Positions 1 through 9,012 of a DNA stretch of 64,000 nucleotides are shown here, piece by piece. Position numbers and translations under genes: made by a program. Source of the stretch: an uncultured Pseudoxanthomonas sp. (GTDB lineage Bacteria > Pseudomonadota > Gammaproteobacteria > Xanthomonadales > Xanthomonadaceae). Within the stretch, counting starts at the first letter, position 1, and every line of letters starts with the position of its first letter. The notes beneath the pieces are model-generated. The model searched no databases. It saw nothing but the letters and a program-made list of their open reading frames with translations, and was not told where the DNA came from. Where the stretch lies: contig NZ_CAMPJD010000013.1 of assembly GCF_946886695.1 (NCBI RefSeq), positions 19,644-83,643 of the forward strand. Reading direction: 5' to 3'.

Positions 1-1
1 G

Positions 2-1264
2 GAACAGGCGGTGTGGAACATCTGGAACTACAACAACGCCCAATGGGGCGGTCGCAGCCATCCATGGTCTGGCTGGTCGGTGAGCAATCCGGGCAACAAC
101 TACTACTACAGCTTCGTCGAAGCGACGATGTACTGGGCGCTGGCCAGCGGCAACGGCACCTGGTTCAACTTCCTGCGCGACAACAAACTGCCTGCACTGC
201 AGACCTACTTCGCCCGGTTGCCCGGCGGCGGCAGCAGCGAAGGCACCGGCTACGGCACCTCGCACATGCGGCTGTTCTCGCTGTACCGCATCTGGCGCGA
301 TGCGACCGGCACCGACCTGGCCAATGCCAACAGCCACGCGTCCGACAGCATCCCGTACTGGGTGCACGCCACGGTGCCCACGCTGGATCGCTTCGCGCCG
401 ATCGGCGACCAGGCGCGCAGTTCGGTTCCCGACATCTACGACTACCACCGCCGACTGATGCTGGAGGCCCGTTCGGTGGCGACCAACCCGGTCGTGCAGA
501 ACCAGGCGACCTGGTGGCTCAACAACATCTCCATCGCGCGCATGGGCTCGGGCTTCAACTATCGCTACGACCTGCTGCCCGCCGGCACCACGGCCACCGT
601 ACCACCGGAGTTGATCTACCACGCCCGTGGCACCGGACACCTGTTCGCACGCACCGGATGGACGCGTGACGCGATGTGGCTGGCGATCGTGGCCGGGCCC
701 TACAACGAGAGCCACGCCCACCAGGACCAGGGTTCGTTCACGCTGTTCTCCGGCGACTGGCTGGCGGTCACCGCCAACATCTGGAGCCACAGTGGCATCA
801 ACCAGGGCACCGATGTGCACAACCTGGTGCGCTTCGTCCGGAATGGCACGGTGGCGCGTCAGTGCGAATCCACCGCGCGGGCCTCGACGCTCACGGTCAA
901 TCCCGGCAGCGGCGGCTCCTTCACCGCGGATGCCAACCTGACACCGGCGTTCTGCAACAGCGACGCCGTGACCAACTGGCGCCGCAACTTCACCTTCGCC
1001 AACCGCCGCCTGACCGTCCGCGACACCTTCAGCGTCACCAGCGGCACCACCGCGACGTTCCAGGTGAACGTGCCGGTTGCGCCGACGCTGGTGAACAGCC
1101 GCGAAGCCACCGCAGGCCGCCTGCGCGTGCGCGTGCTGGAGCCGGCCAACGCCACGATCAACAGCAATTTCAGCTCGGGCAAGTACGTCGAGGATGGCGC
1201 GCGCTTCCGCATCGACGTGCAGGGCGGCACCACCGGCTACGTCGTCGAATTGAGCGAGATCTGA
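2..1264 (+). CDS. Heparinase II/III-like polysaccharide lyase family protein, 5' truncated by window
   Basis: The reading frame is open to the left edge, so only the C-terminal 420 residues are visible and the GTG at base 11 need not be the start. Long aromatic and Asn-rich stretches are followed by the motif NESHAHQDQGSF (about residues 235-246 from base 11), which is typical of the beta-sandwich/helical-toroid heparinase II/III fold where the His and Asp help bind metal. The C-terminal third looks like a beta-sandwich domain. Known family members cleave uronic-acid polysaccharides and act outside the cytoplasm or in the periplasm. The gene is the left end of the EPS locus and converges with the glycosyltransferase gene 8 bases away. 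I infer a role in trimming or degrading the polymer; the substrate cannot be read from the sequence. Confidence 0.75.
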   Translation, partial: EQAVWNIWNYNNAQWGGRSHPWSGWSVSNPGNNYYYSFVEATMYWALASGNGTWFNFLRDNKLPALQTYFARLPGGGSSEGTGYGTSHMRLFSLYRIWRDATGTDLANANSHASDSIPYWVHATVPTLDRFAPIGDQARSSVPDIYDYHRRLMLEARSVATNPVVQNQATWWLNNISIARMGSGFNYRYDLLPAGTTATVPPELIYHARGTGHLFARTGWTRDAMWLAIVAGPYNESHAHQDQGSFTLFSGDWLAVTANIWSHSGINQGTDVHNLVRFVRNGTVARQCESTARASTLTVNPGSGGSFTADANLTPAFCNSDAVTNWRRNFTFANRRLTVRDTFSVTSGTTATFQVNVPVAPTLVNSREATAGRLRVRVLEPANATINSNFSSGKYVEDGARFRIDVQGGTTGYVVELSEI

Positions 1265-1272
1265 CCTGCCCT

Positions 1273-2196
1273 TCAGGGGCAGGCGTGAGGCCGCCGCCCG
1301 CGCGCGCGCAGGCGGCGGCGCATGTCCAGCAAGGGGACGGGGACGCAGCTGATCGACATCAGGCTGATGCGTTCCAGTGTGGGCCGCGCAAACAGTGCCG
1401 GCAGCAGCAGGCGACGTGCCGGCCGCAACCGGCGCGCATGGATCAGGTGGCGGGCGAACTCCGTACGGATCGCCCGCACCTTCCATCCCACCATGGCCGA
1501 CGGCAGGGACAACTGATCACCCAGCGTCTCGGCGTTGTGGATCTCCGCAGCGGCGCAGCGTTCGATACGACTGGTCAGGCTGCCTTCCACCGGCGTATAG
1601 CGGCCCACCAGGCCAGGGCAGGCACGCACCCGCCAGCCTGCGTGCGCGATGCGCAGCCACAGACTGTAGTCCTCCGCACCGATAAGCTCGCGCGCTTCGA
1701 AGAAGCCACCGAGGGTATCGAAGACCTCGCGGCGCACCACGCTCATCGAAGTGCATATCCGGTTGCACCGCCACAGCAGGTCGAAATCCATGTCCGCCGG
1801 CAGCGCCAGGCGATCCTCGCGCGCACCCCCATGCAGCAGACCGGCACGCGGATCCGTCGCCAGCGCCATCTGCGCCTGCATCTTGTGCGGCAACCACGTG
1901 TCGTCCGCATCCAGGAAGGCCACCCACGCAGCCGAGGTCGCGCGCACGCCTGCATTGCGCGCGCTGGCGGGCCCACCATTGGGCTGTCGCAGCAGGTCGA
2001 CGACGCCACCATAGCTCGCCACGATGCGCGCCACCTCGTCGCCATCCGGGGAGCCGTCGTCCACGACCACGATCTGGCGTGGCGGCAAGGTCTGCGCCAC
2101 CACGCTATCCAGCGCGCGCGCCAGCGTGGCGGCGGCCTGATAGGCCGGGATCACCACGGCGTAGTCGGGAACCGTCACGGGGGAAGACGATGCCAT
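1273..2196 (-). CDS. Glycosyltransferase family 2
   Basis: This 307-residue protein starts at the ATG at 2196, two bases after the stop of the upstream gene, which marks tight translational coupling. The GT-A fold begins at once with YAVVIPAYQA, followed by VVDDGSPDGD and then FLDADDTW, the DXD-type motif that binds metal and sugar nucleotide. A later GAEDYSLWLR stretch fits the acceptor-side ED motif of inverting GT2 enzymes. It has no transmembrane segment and is expected at the cytoplasmic face of the membrane, adding a sugar to the lipid-linked repeat unit. The frame is open further upstream to 2313 but that part only reads the neighbour out of frame. The sugar specificity is unknown. Confidence 0.88.
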   Translation of the reverse strand: MASSSPVTVPDYAVVIPAYQAAATLARALDSVVAQTLPPRQIVVVDDGSPDGDEVARIVASYGGVVDLLRQPNGGPASARNAGVRATSAAWVAFLDADDTWLPHKMQAQMALATDPRAGLLHGGAREDRLALPADMDFDLLWRCNRICTSMSVVRREVFDTLGGFFEARELIGAEDYSLWLRIAHAGWRVRACPGLVGRYTPVEGSLTSRIERCAAAEIHNAETLGDQLSLPSAMVGWKVRAIRTEFARHLIHARRLRPARRLLLPALFARPTLERISLMSISCVPVPLLDMRRRLRARGRRPHACP

Positions 2197-2198
2197 GC

Positions 2199-2990
2199 TC
2201 ACGCCAACCTTGAGACGGGACGTCGCTTGAGCAGCGCATGCGCGATGTAGTGCAGCATGCACCACGCCGACCGCGGCCACGGCAGACTCTCGATGTCGCG
2301 GTAAATCCGCCACTGCCAGCCGGCAGCGCGCAATTTGTTCGACGACACCGAACCTTCGCGGACGAGGTAGTACGCCAGCGGCCGCTCATCCGGTACGCGT
2401 TCGGCATGGCCGGCGCGGCGTACGCGATCAAGCCAGAACACGTAGTCCTCATGCCCCATCTTCTGGAACGCCACCTCGCCCAGTGAGCGCTCGTAGATGC
2501 CGGTCAGGTTGCCGATGCGGTTGCTGTAGAGCATGCCGGCATAGTCCACGCGCGCCGGGGGCAGCACGGTCGCCAACGGCCTGCCATCCTCGCCCACGCG
2601 CTGGTAGGCGGTGTAGCACACGCGGGCACCGGTACGCTGCATGTGTTCCAGCTGCAGGGCGAGCTTGTCGTGTGTCCACCAGTCATCGCTGTCCAGGAAC
2701 GCGACATGGCTTCCGCGTGCGGCCTGCAACCCCCGGTTGCGTGCAGCGGCAACCCCTCCGTTGGCCTGGTGGATCGCCACCACGCGCGGATCGCGCGCTG
2801 CGTACTCGTCCATGATCGCCGGCGAACCGTCGCGCGACCCGTCATTGACCAGGATCAGCTCCAGGTCCGCGTGGCTTTGCTGCAGGACCGAATCGATGGA
2901 CCGGCGCATCGTGGCCTCTGCGTTGTACACAGGCATCACCACGCTGACCGTCGGCGCATCCACAGCGGAATCTGGCCGGATGCCCGTCAC
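2199..2990 (-). CDS. Glycosyltransferase family 2
   Basis: A second GT2 enzyme (263 residues) in the same operon. The chosen start is GTG at 2990 because it overlaps the TGA of the upstream gene (2987-2989) in a GTGA junction; a longer frame to 3023 is possible. SVVMPVYNAE and LVNDGSRDGS form the nucleotide-binding half of the GT-A fold and FLDSDDWW carries the DXD motif. GHEDYVFWLD is the acceptor-side ED region. Its similarity to the next GT2 gene suggests an ancient tandem duplication, but the C-termini differ. It is predicted to be a cytoplasmic, membrane-associated enzyme that extends the lipid-linked oligosaccharide. Confidence 0.85.
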   Translation of the reverse strand: MTGIRPDSAVDAPTVSVVMPVYNAEATMRRSIDSVLQQSHADLELILVNDGSRDGSPAIMDEYAARDPRVVAIHQANGGVAAARNRGLQAARGSHVAFLDSDDWWTHDKLALQLEHMQRTGARVCYTAYQRVGEDGRPLATVLPPARVDYAGMLYSNRIGNLTGIYERSLGEVAFQKMGHEDYVFWLDRVRRAGHAERVPDERPLAYYLVREGSVSSNKLRAAGWQWRIYRDIESLPWPRSAWCMLHYIAHALLKRRPVSRLA

Positions 2991-4183
2991 GCGGCCGCCT
3001 GTGCCACCTTGCCGCCTGCCCATGAGGCACGCGGGGCGGGCAATGCATAGTCGCGGTAAGCGCCGGGATTGCCCTGCATGCCCGCCTCTGCCGCCTTGAC
3101 GATGTTGTAGGCCTCGCGCGCGGTGACGTAATGCAGCACGTACCGCTTGCCATCGTTGTAGGCGGATTCAAGGTAGTCGTGCATCGCATCGACCGGCGGG
3201 CCGAGCAGCGTATCGATGTCGCCTTCCTGCGTGCCGTGGGTATGGATCTTCACGAACAGCCAGTCGGGCCTGCCCTGTACGTGGACGCCCGCACGCACCC
3301 AGGCATCCACCCGTTGCGGCGTCGGCGGCTGGCCCCTGCGCACATCGGCATTTTCGATGCGCGGGATGATGCCCATGCGTCGATCCTTCCAGTTCAGGCC
3401 AAGCGGCCCCTGGATGAGCATCAGGTCGCCACTCGCCTGTCCACCGACGCGGACCGGCACGCCCTGGTCGTGCGACTTCGGCGCATGCGGATCGTCGGTG
3501 GCGTAGTAGATGCTGTTGATGGTGCTGGTCTGGGTGTCGCTGGGCGCGGAGGGCAGCGTGAAGTCGGCGTAGCATCCCAGCTCCCGCAACAGGATCAGCT
3601 CGTTGTCCAGGCCGCACCAGCGACCGTCGGGCCGCGAATTGTCCAGGCACCAGTTGCCGTGGATGAAACCGAAGCGGAGTTCGCCCGTGGCCGGATCGCG
3701 CGGAAGCGCACCGTGGCGCTCGTGCAGCACACGGCAGAAGCGCGACATGCCTTCCTTGAAGTTGGCTTCGGTGTCGTTGTCGTGGTGCAGGTGCACTTCG
3801 ATCTCGCCATAGCCTTCCGTGCACAGCGCGGAGAGCTTGTCGAGGTATTCCGGCACGTACTCCTCTTCGGGGTAGAAGAAGCTGTGCTGGGGCGGCCGGC
3901 CATCCGCATCCCGGTGGCGTCCGGCCAGCGTGCGGTAATCGCGGCACCAGCGATCCACGCGCTCGCGCTGCGTCGCTTCATCCGCACCATGCCACATGGG
4001 CTCGAAGTGGTCGACGAAGCAGAACATCACATGCACGGGACCATCAACGGCGCGCATGCGCGGGCGCCGCAGGTAGTTACCGATCCAGAGTTCCATGTTG
4101 CGCGAACGCAGCAGCTTCCAGATCGCCAGCACGGTCGCCAGGATCACGACGGCCAGTCCCGCCAGCCACATCACACCGTCCAA
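2987..4183 (-). CDS. Membrane-anchored DHFEP-motif protein, putative polysaccharide-modifying hydrolase
   Basis: This 398-residue protein has one N-terminal membrane segment (about residues 5-22) followed by a long soluble domain. I do not recognise an enzyme of known function. The domain carries conserved-looking clusters of metal-ligand residues: VDHFEP (58-62), HLHHDND (131-137), IHGNW (174-178) and KIHTHG (314-318). The order and spacing recall the beta/alpha barrel of polysaccharide deacetylases, but the usual TFDDGP motif is absent. The gene overlaps the GT2 gene by four bases, so it belongs to the polymer assembly operon. I infer a deacetylase-like or hydrolase activity on the polymer or lipid-linked intermediate, with low certainty about the reaction. 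Confidence 0.6.
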   Translation of the reverse strand: MDGVMWLAGLAVVILATVLAIWKLLRSRNMELWIGNYLRRPRMRAVDGPVHVMFCFVDHFEPMWHGADEATQRERVDRWCRDYRTLAGRHRDADGRPPQHSFFYPEEEYVPEYLDKLSALCTEGYGEIEVHLHHDNDTEANFKEGMSRFCRVLHERHGALPRDPATGELRFGFIHGNWCLDNSRPDGRWCGLDNELILLRELGCYADFTLPSAPSDTQTSTINSIYYATDDPHAPKSHDQGVPVRVGGQASGDLMLIQGPLGLNWKDRRMGIIPRIENADVRRGQPPTPQRVDAWVRAGVHVQGRPDWLFVKIHTHGTQEGDIDTLLGPPVDAMHDYLESAYNDGKRYVLHYVTAREAYNIVKAAEAGMQGNPGAYRDYALPAPRASWAGGKVAQAAA

Positions 4184-4284
4184 GCATCCCCCTGTCGTTG
4201 CCGGCGCATGGTCGCGCCATCGTCACTCCAGAAAACGCGACAACGCGAATGCACCGGCCATCCCTCGCCGGTGTGCGGCATGGA

Positions 4285-4926
4285 TCAATGCACGTGCGGC
4301 AGGGCGCGGAGATCGAAGCCCTGGGATTTCCATGCGGGTATCAGCTGCCGCAGTAGTTCGAGCGAATGCTCGCTGTCGTCGTGCATCAGGATGATGTCGC
4401 CACCGCGCGGCGGATGGCGCCCGATCGTCTCCAGCAACTCCGGCACCGGACGGCGGCTGTAGTCCAGGCTGTCGTACGACCAGTAGTCGATGCGGTGCCG
4501 GCGACCCACCAGCCTCGCCAGCATCGGCACGCTCAACACGCCGCGGGGTGGCCGGAATGCGTGGCGTGTGCGGCCGTCGATGCCCTGCAGGAGTTTCTCG
4601 GTGCGATCGATCTCCTCCATCTGCTGCCCCAGCGTCAGCGATTCGAAGACCGGATGCGAGTACGAATGGTTGCCCAGCGTGTGCCCTTCCGAGGCGATGC
4701 GGCGCGCGAGTGCGTCGTGCTTTTCCACCTCGCGTCCCACCAGGAAGAAGCTGGCCTTGGCATCATGCTCCGCCAGCAGGTCCAGCAACGGCGGCGTATG
4801 CGCGGGATGCGGGCCATCGTCGAACGTCAGGTACAACGTGCGCCGCCCCCCGCTCGGGCCGGCGGTCGACAACCAGCCGTTCGGCAGGAAGCGCAGCAGT
4901 TTCAGGCGTCGTGGGCGTGGATTCAT
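4285..4926 (-). CDS. NodB-type polysaccharide deacetylase
   Basis: A compact 213-residue NodB domain (carbohydrate esterase family 4 type). TFDDGPHP (about residues 34-41) gives the catalytic and metal-binding aspartates, NHSYSHP the two metal histidines, RPPRG the third motif, and IILMHDD near the C-terminus the His of the last motif. No clear signal peptide precedes the domain, only a basic N-terminus. Known enzymes remove N- or O-acetyl groups from sugars in peptidoglycan, chitooligosaccharides or exopolysaccharides. Its position between EPS genes suggests the locus polymer or its lipid-linked precursor as substrate. A 101-base gap separates it from the downstream DHFEP gene. Confidence 0.85.
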   Translation of the reverse strand: MNPRPRRLKLLRFLPNGWLSTAGPSGGRRTLYLTFDDGPHPAHTPPLLDLLAEHDAKASFFLVGREVEKHDALARRIASEGHTLGNHSYSHPVFESLTLGQQMEEIDRTEKLLQGIDGRTRHAFRPPRGVLSVPMLARLVGRRHRIDYWSYDSLDYSRRPVPELLETIGRHPPRGGDIILMHDDSEHSLELLRQLIPAWKSQGFDLRALPHVH

Positions 4927-4956
4927 GACGATCAGGTTACCGGGAAGCGCAGGAGT

Positions 4957-6108
4957 TCATGAGATGCGTCCCTGCACGGCCATCGCACCGGATGACATGT
5001 CCTGACCGTCATCCTCATAGAGGCCATGGTAACGCTCGGCCATGGTGCGGAACGAGGCTTCCGCCTGCGCCCAGGCCTGGCCGGCCCGGCCCATCGTCGC
5101 CGCACGGTCGCCGCCGCGCAGCAGCGCGATCAACGCCGTGGCGAGTGCCGCCGCATCCCCCGACGGCACCAGCCGGCCATTCACGCCCTCGCGGACGATC
5201 TCCCGGTTGCCACCCACATCGGTGGCCACGATCGGAAGCCCGGCGGCGCACGCTTCCAGCAGCGCGATCGAATAGCCTTCGCTGGAAGACGACAGCGCGA
5301 ACACTTCCATGCCCATGAGCAGGCGCGGCACATCATGGCGATCACCGAGGAACCTGACCGCGTCCGCCAACCCGGCTTGCGTCGCCTGGGCTTCCAGTGC
5401 CTCGCGCAGGGGGCCATCGCCGACAATGGCGAGTACGGCTTCCGGCACCTGCACGCGGACCTTGGCAAAGGCGCGGAGCAGCAGTGCGTGGTCTTTCACC
5501 GGCTGCAGGCGCCCCACGGTCCCGATGATCCGGCTGCCCGCAGGCCAGCCAAGCTCGGCAGCGAGCGTCCGGCGTGCATCCGGATCAGCGGAACGGAAGC
5601 GCTCCAGCCGGATGCCGTTCGGCACGGCCAGCAGGCCATGCCGCGGATGCACGCCCTCCTCGGCGAACCGCTCGCGCGCCGCTTCGCACACCGCGACGGC
5701 GTAGTCGGTGAAGCGCATGCTCTGCCGATACAGCCATTCCTGGCGACCACTGCGCGAGCGCCCTCCCATGCCGTGGCGCGTGTTGATGCGGCACTTCACC
5801 GGAAGACCCAGCGACGCGATGACGGCGTAGTAGTGCGCCATCGCGTTGTGCGTATGGACGACCGCGTCGGGCGACTGCCTCAGCAATTCACGTGCGCGGC
5901 GCAACGCGCGCAGGTCCAGGCCCGGTTGCTTGCCGCATGCATCCACCCGGACACCGCTGGCCAGCAGTTCCCTGGCCAGCAGGCCCAGCTTGAACAGGCA
6001 GATGACCCGGCACTGGTGGCCCGCCTCGCGCTGGCTCGCGATCAGGTCCACCACGGTGCGTTCCAGGCCGCCCCGGTCAAGGTTCTCGACGAAATGCACG
6101 ATCTCCAC
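4957..6108 (-). CDS. Glycosyltransferase family 4 (group 1)
   Basis: This 383-residue protein is a GT-B glycosyltransferase. I place the start at GTG 6108 (protein VEIVHFVENLDRGG) because AGGAAG lies six bases upstream and the upstream gene stops at 6116; the frame is open to 6144. The N-terminal domain has the loop DRGGLERTVVD, the linker VPNGIRLERF follows, and the C-terminal nucleotide-sugar domain has GTVGRLQPVKDH and SSSEGYSIALLEACAAGLP, the E-x7-E motif region of retaining GT4 enzymes. The family transfers sugars from nucleotide donors to the growing lipid-linked glycan. It sits between the NodB deacetylase and the CapK-like gene on the same strand. Confidence 0.88.
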   Translation of the reverse strand: MEIVHFVENLDRGGLERTVVDLIASQREAGHQCRVICLFKLGLLARELLASGVRVDACGKQPGLDLRALRRARELLRQSPDAVVHTHNAMAHYYAVIASLGLPVKCRINTRHGMGGRSRSGRQEWLYRQSMRFTDYAVAVCEAARERFAEEGVHPRHGLLAVPNGIRLERFRSADPDARRTLAAELGWPAGSRIIGTVGRLQPVKDHALLLRAFAKVRVQVPEAVLAIVGDGPLREALEAQATQAGLADAVRFLGDRHDVPRLLMGMEVFALSSSSEGYSIALLEACAAGLPIVATDVGGNREIVREGVNGRLVPSGDAAALATALIALLRGGDRAATMGRAGQAWAQAEASFRTMAERYHGLYEDDGQDMSSGAMAVQGRIS

Positions 6109-6115
6109 GCTCTTC

Positions 6116-7462
6116 CTACCCTCCAAGTTCCGACACGGTGACACGCTGCTTGCCGCTGGGTGTCAGCGGGATCTCGTCCGTGAGGCGGAAGTTCAGGACG
6201 ACACTGTCGCCCACGACCTTGACCAGTTCGCTCCGCACCTGCTCGATGACGCCAGCGTCGAAGCCTGCGTCCGGCACGATCAGGATCTCGAACGCATCCA
6301 GTTGTTTCTGCACCACCTGGTAGCGGCGCACGCCGGTCGCCCCCAGGAAGGCATACACGATGTATTCGCCAGGCACGAACCGGCCATCGCGCGTGCGCAA
6401 TGCATCCAGCTTGCGTCCATCGACGCGCGCAAGCCTTGGCAGTCCGCGTCCGCACGCGCACTGACCGTGGCCGGGCGTGGCCAGGTCGCCATTGACATAC
6501 CGGAGCAGCGGCATGCCCAGGTTGTGCAGGTCGGTGACCACCAGTTCGCGCGGGCCTTCTCCGCCCACGCTTTCGCCATGGCCAAGCTCCACCTTCAGAT
6601 GGTCCGCGTTGACGTGCAGACCATCGCGGTGCTCGCATTCGGCGGCGATCAGCATGAATTCGCGGCAGCCGTAGGTGTTGTAGGCCGGCGCGCCGAAGGC
6701 CTGTTCGATGCGCGCGCGCTGCGTGTCATGCAGCGCCTCGGCGGCACCCAGGATCCGCAGCGGCGCATGCACCCGGCGACCGGTGGCGATCAGCCAGTCG
6801 GCCATCTCCACGATGGGCGCCACGTAGGACACGATGGTCTCGGGCTGGAAACGGTCGATCGCATCGGCGTACTCCGCCATGCGCGTGCGGTCCATTTCGA
6901 AGGCATTGAGCATGCGGCGGTTGAACGCCCCATGGAAAAGGAGGTCCTTGCGCTTCTGCGCGCCGAGCGGCGTGCCCCACAGGTAGAGGGAGCGCTGCCC
7001 CAGCCGGGCGCCGGCCCATCCGTAGCCACGCCACATGATCGCCACGCGACGTTCGTAACTGTCGCGGGTATAGCCGAACTTCAAGGGTTCGCCCGTCGAG
7101 CCGCCGGTGGTCTTGTAAAGCAGGCCGGCACGCTGCGGGCCGGCGATCAGGCGCTCGAAGTTGGCGCGGATCGTGGGCTTGTCCAGAACGGGCAGCCGGG
7201 CGTAGTGCGCGGGATCGCGGATGTCCTCCGGCGCGGCAATGCCAAGCCCGGCCCAGGTTTCCCGGTAATACGGCACGTGCTCCCAGCAATGGCGTAGCAG
7301 GGCCTGCAGCTTCTGCCATTGCAGCGCATCGATCTGCTCCGGCGCCAGCCATTGCTGCTGTTCGTACTCGCGCAGGTACGACAGTGTCTTGCGTCCGCGC
7401 AGGCCGGATTCGTACGCGGGGAAAAGCACGTGGCGGAACAGGGATTCGTAGAGACCCGTCAT
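6116..7462 (-). CDS. CapK/PaaK-like adenylate-forming enzyme
   Basis: This 448-residue protein starts at ATG 7462, overlapping the flippase stop in an ATGA junction. It belongs to the phenylacetate-CoA ligase/CapK group: YKTTGGSTGEPLKF is the AMP-binding P-loop, NTYGCREF the adenine-binding region, and VTDLHNLGMPLLRYVNGD the hinge-proximal region. A cysteine-containing CACGRGLP stretch resembles the zinc or structural motif seen in PaaK relatives. CapK-type proteins are common in capsule and EPS clusters and are thought to activate an acid that decorates the sugar, although the acid is usually unknown. Here it is one of two adenylate-forming enzymes in the locus, the other being at 27472. Confidence 0.82.
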   Translation of the reverse strand: MTGLYESLFRHVLFPAYESGLRGRKTLSYLREYEQQQWLAPEQIDALQWQKLQALLRHCWEHVPYYRETWAGLGIAAPEDIRDPAHYARLPVLDKPTIRANFERLIAGPQRAGLLYKTTGGSTGEPLKFGYTRDSYERRVAIMWRGYGWAGARLGQRSLYLWGTPLGAQKRKDLLFHGAFNRRMLNAFEMDRTRMAEYADAIDRFQPETIVSYVAPIVEMADWLIATGRRVHAPLRILGAAEALHDTQRARIEQAFGAPAYNTYGCREFMLIAAECEHRDGLHVNADHLKVELGHGESVGGEGPRELVVTDLHNLGMPLLRYVNGDLATPGHGQCACGRGLPRLARVDGRKLDALRTRDGRFVPGEYIVYAFLGATGVRRYQVVQKQLDAFEILIVPDAGFDAGVIEQVRSELVKVVGDSVVLNFRLTDEIPLTPSGKQRVTVSELGG

Positions 7463-9012
7463 GAGGCGCGTTCCCCTGCACGTTCGTGCGCCCACGCCAG
7501 CAGGCGCGCACCCACGCGTGGCCGGCCCGCGGCGAAGCGGCCGTGCAGCAGTTGCAGGTGTTCGATGTCGTCACGGCTCCAGCAGCGCAGCAACAGCGTG
7601 AACAGCGCATACGACAGCACCAGCAGCACGCCACCCAGCAGGACGGCCGCCCATGGCACCAGATGCCCGCGCAGCGGCCACGCCAGTGCCGCCGCCAGCG
7701 CGCCCGCCAGCAACACGCGCCCCAGCCCCCCCCATGCCAACCTTGCATGGCTGACCCGGATCGCAAGCGAGATGTACAGCGTGGCGTTGACCAGGGCCAC
7801 GGTGAGGTAGCCGATCACCGCGCCCACCAGGGCGAAGTGCGCGATCAGCACGGCGGAAAGCGTCAGCTTCAGCACGCCACTGGTCACCGCCAGTACCAGG
7901 ATGCTGCGCTGCCGGTCCGCGCTGACCAGCATGCTGGAGGCCCCCTGTGCCATCGTGGTCAGGCACGTGGCGAACAGGCAGGCGGAGAACAGCGGACCCG
8001 CCGCCCAGTATTCGGGCCCGTACAGCAGGTGGATCACGTCGTCGCCGAATACCAGGCCGAACGCCATCAGCGGCGTCGCCAGCAGGGACAGGTAATGCGT
8101 GGTGCCGGCGAAGCGCCGCGCCGCGACTTCCCTGCCCTGGCTGAGCGCACTCGCCATCATCGGCAGCAGCAGCGCACCGAACACCCCCGGCACCAGCGCC
8201 GCCGCGCCGACTGCCAGCTGGTAGGCCACCTTGAACTGCCCGGCATCGTGACTGTCCGCGTACAGGTTGAGGAACATCACCTCCACCTCGCTGGCCACCA
8301 GGAAGCTGACCGACACGGTCAGCGCCGTCCAGCGCATGTGATGGCTTATCCGCGCGCGCAGTATCGGCGGCAGCACCACACCGGGCTGGCGTGGCGGGAG
8401 CAGCGGACGGATCTGCCGCAGCGACATCACGTAGAAGACGATGCCCGACAGCGAGAACACGGCCAGCAACCATTCCACCGGCGCGTCCAGCTGCCACGCC
8501 GCGATGACGAGCAGCAGGTTGATCGGGGTGGACACCAGCGCCACGATGGCGGTCGCGCGGAAGTTCTCGAAGCCCTTCGCCACGCCGATGTTGAACATGT
8601 ACGACGAGCGCAACACCACGCCGAGGATCAGGAACCCCAGCAGCAGCGTATGGTTCATGCCGGGCGCGACATGGTCGCCTGCGAAGACGAACAGCGCCGC
8701 GCCCGCCAGCAACACGAACAGCATGAACACCCGTTGCGCACGCCGCAGGTAGGTGAGCACGTACGGGATCTGTTCCACGTGCCCCGACCCGCGCAGTTCG
8801 GCGATGAACTTGATGGCCGCGCTGGCCGTGCCCGAATTGGTGGTCGCCACGCCCATCGCCACCAGCCAGATCACCAGGCTGTAGGTGCCGAATCCGTCCG
8901 GGCCGAGGTGCCGGGCGATGATGATCGACGTGAGCATGCCCAGCACGTACTCGGTGTACATGCCCACCGAGGAGAAGAAGGTGTTGCTGAGCGTGCGCGA
9001 GCGGGAGTTCAT
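7459..9012 (-). CDS. Oligosaccharide flippase (Wzx-like, MOP superfamily)
   Basis: A 517-residue polytopic membrane protein. The start ATG at 9012 overlaps the TGA of the polymerase gene (ATGA); the open frame upstream to 9276 is only a shadow of that gene. The N-terminus, with SNTFFSSVGMYTEYVLGML then IIARHLGPDGFGTYSL, is the signature of polysaccharide biosynthesis flippases, and about 12-14 hydrophobic segments follow. Known homologues move undecaprenyl-pyrophosphate-linked repeat units across the inner membrane. It is translationally coupled to both the Wzy-like gene upstream and the CapK-like gene downstream, so it probably serves the polymer made by this operon. A second flippase lies at 19001. 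Confidence 0.88.
   Translation of the reverse strand: MNSRSRTLSNTFFSSVGMYTEYVLGMLTSIIIARHLGPDGFGTYSLVIWLVAMGVATTNSGTASAAIKFIAELRGSGHVEQIPYVLTYLRRAQRVFMLFVLLAGAALFVFAGDHVAPGMNHTLLLGFLILGVVLRSSYMFNIGVAKGFENFRATAIVALVSTPINLLLVIAAWQLDAPVEWLLAVFSLSGIVFYVMSLRQIRPLLPPRQPGVVLPPILRARISHHMRWTALTVSVSFLVASEVEVMFLNLYADSHDAGQFKVAYQLAVGAAALVPGVFGALLLPMMASALSQGREVAARRFAGTTHYLSLLATPLMAFGLVFGDDVIHLLYGPEYWAAGPLFSACLFATCLTTMAQGASSMLVSADRQRSILVLAVTSGVLKLTLSAVLIAHFALVGAVIGYLTVALVNATLYISLAIRVSHARLAWGGLGRVLLAGALAAALAWPLRGHLVPWAAVLLGGVLLVLSYALFTLLLRCWSRDDIEHLQLLHGRFAAGRPRVGARLLAWAHERAGERAS

Noticed and set aside
1284..1322. GC-rich inverted repeat GCCGCC...GGCGGC as a terminator
   Set aside because: It lies inside the 3' end of the GT2 coding sequence and has no T-run.
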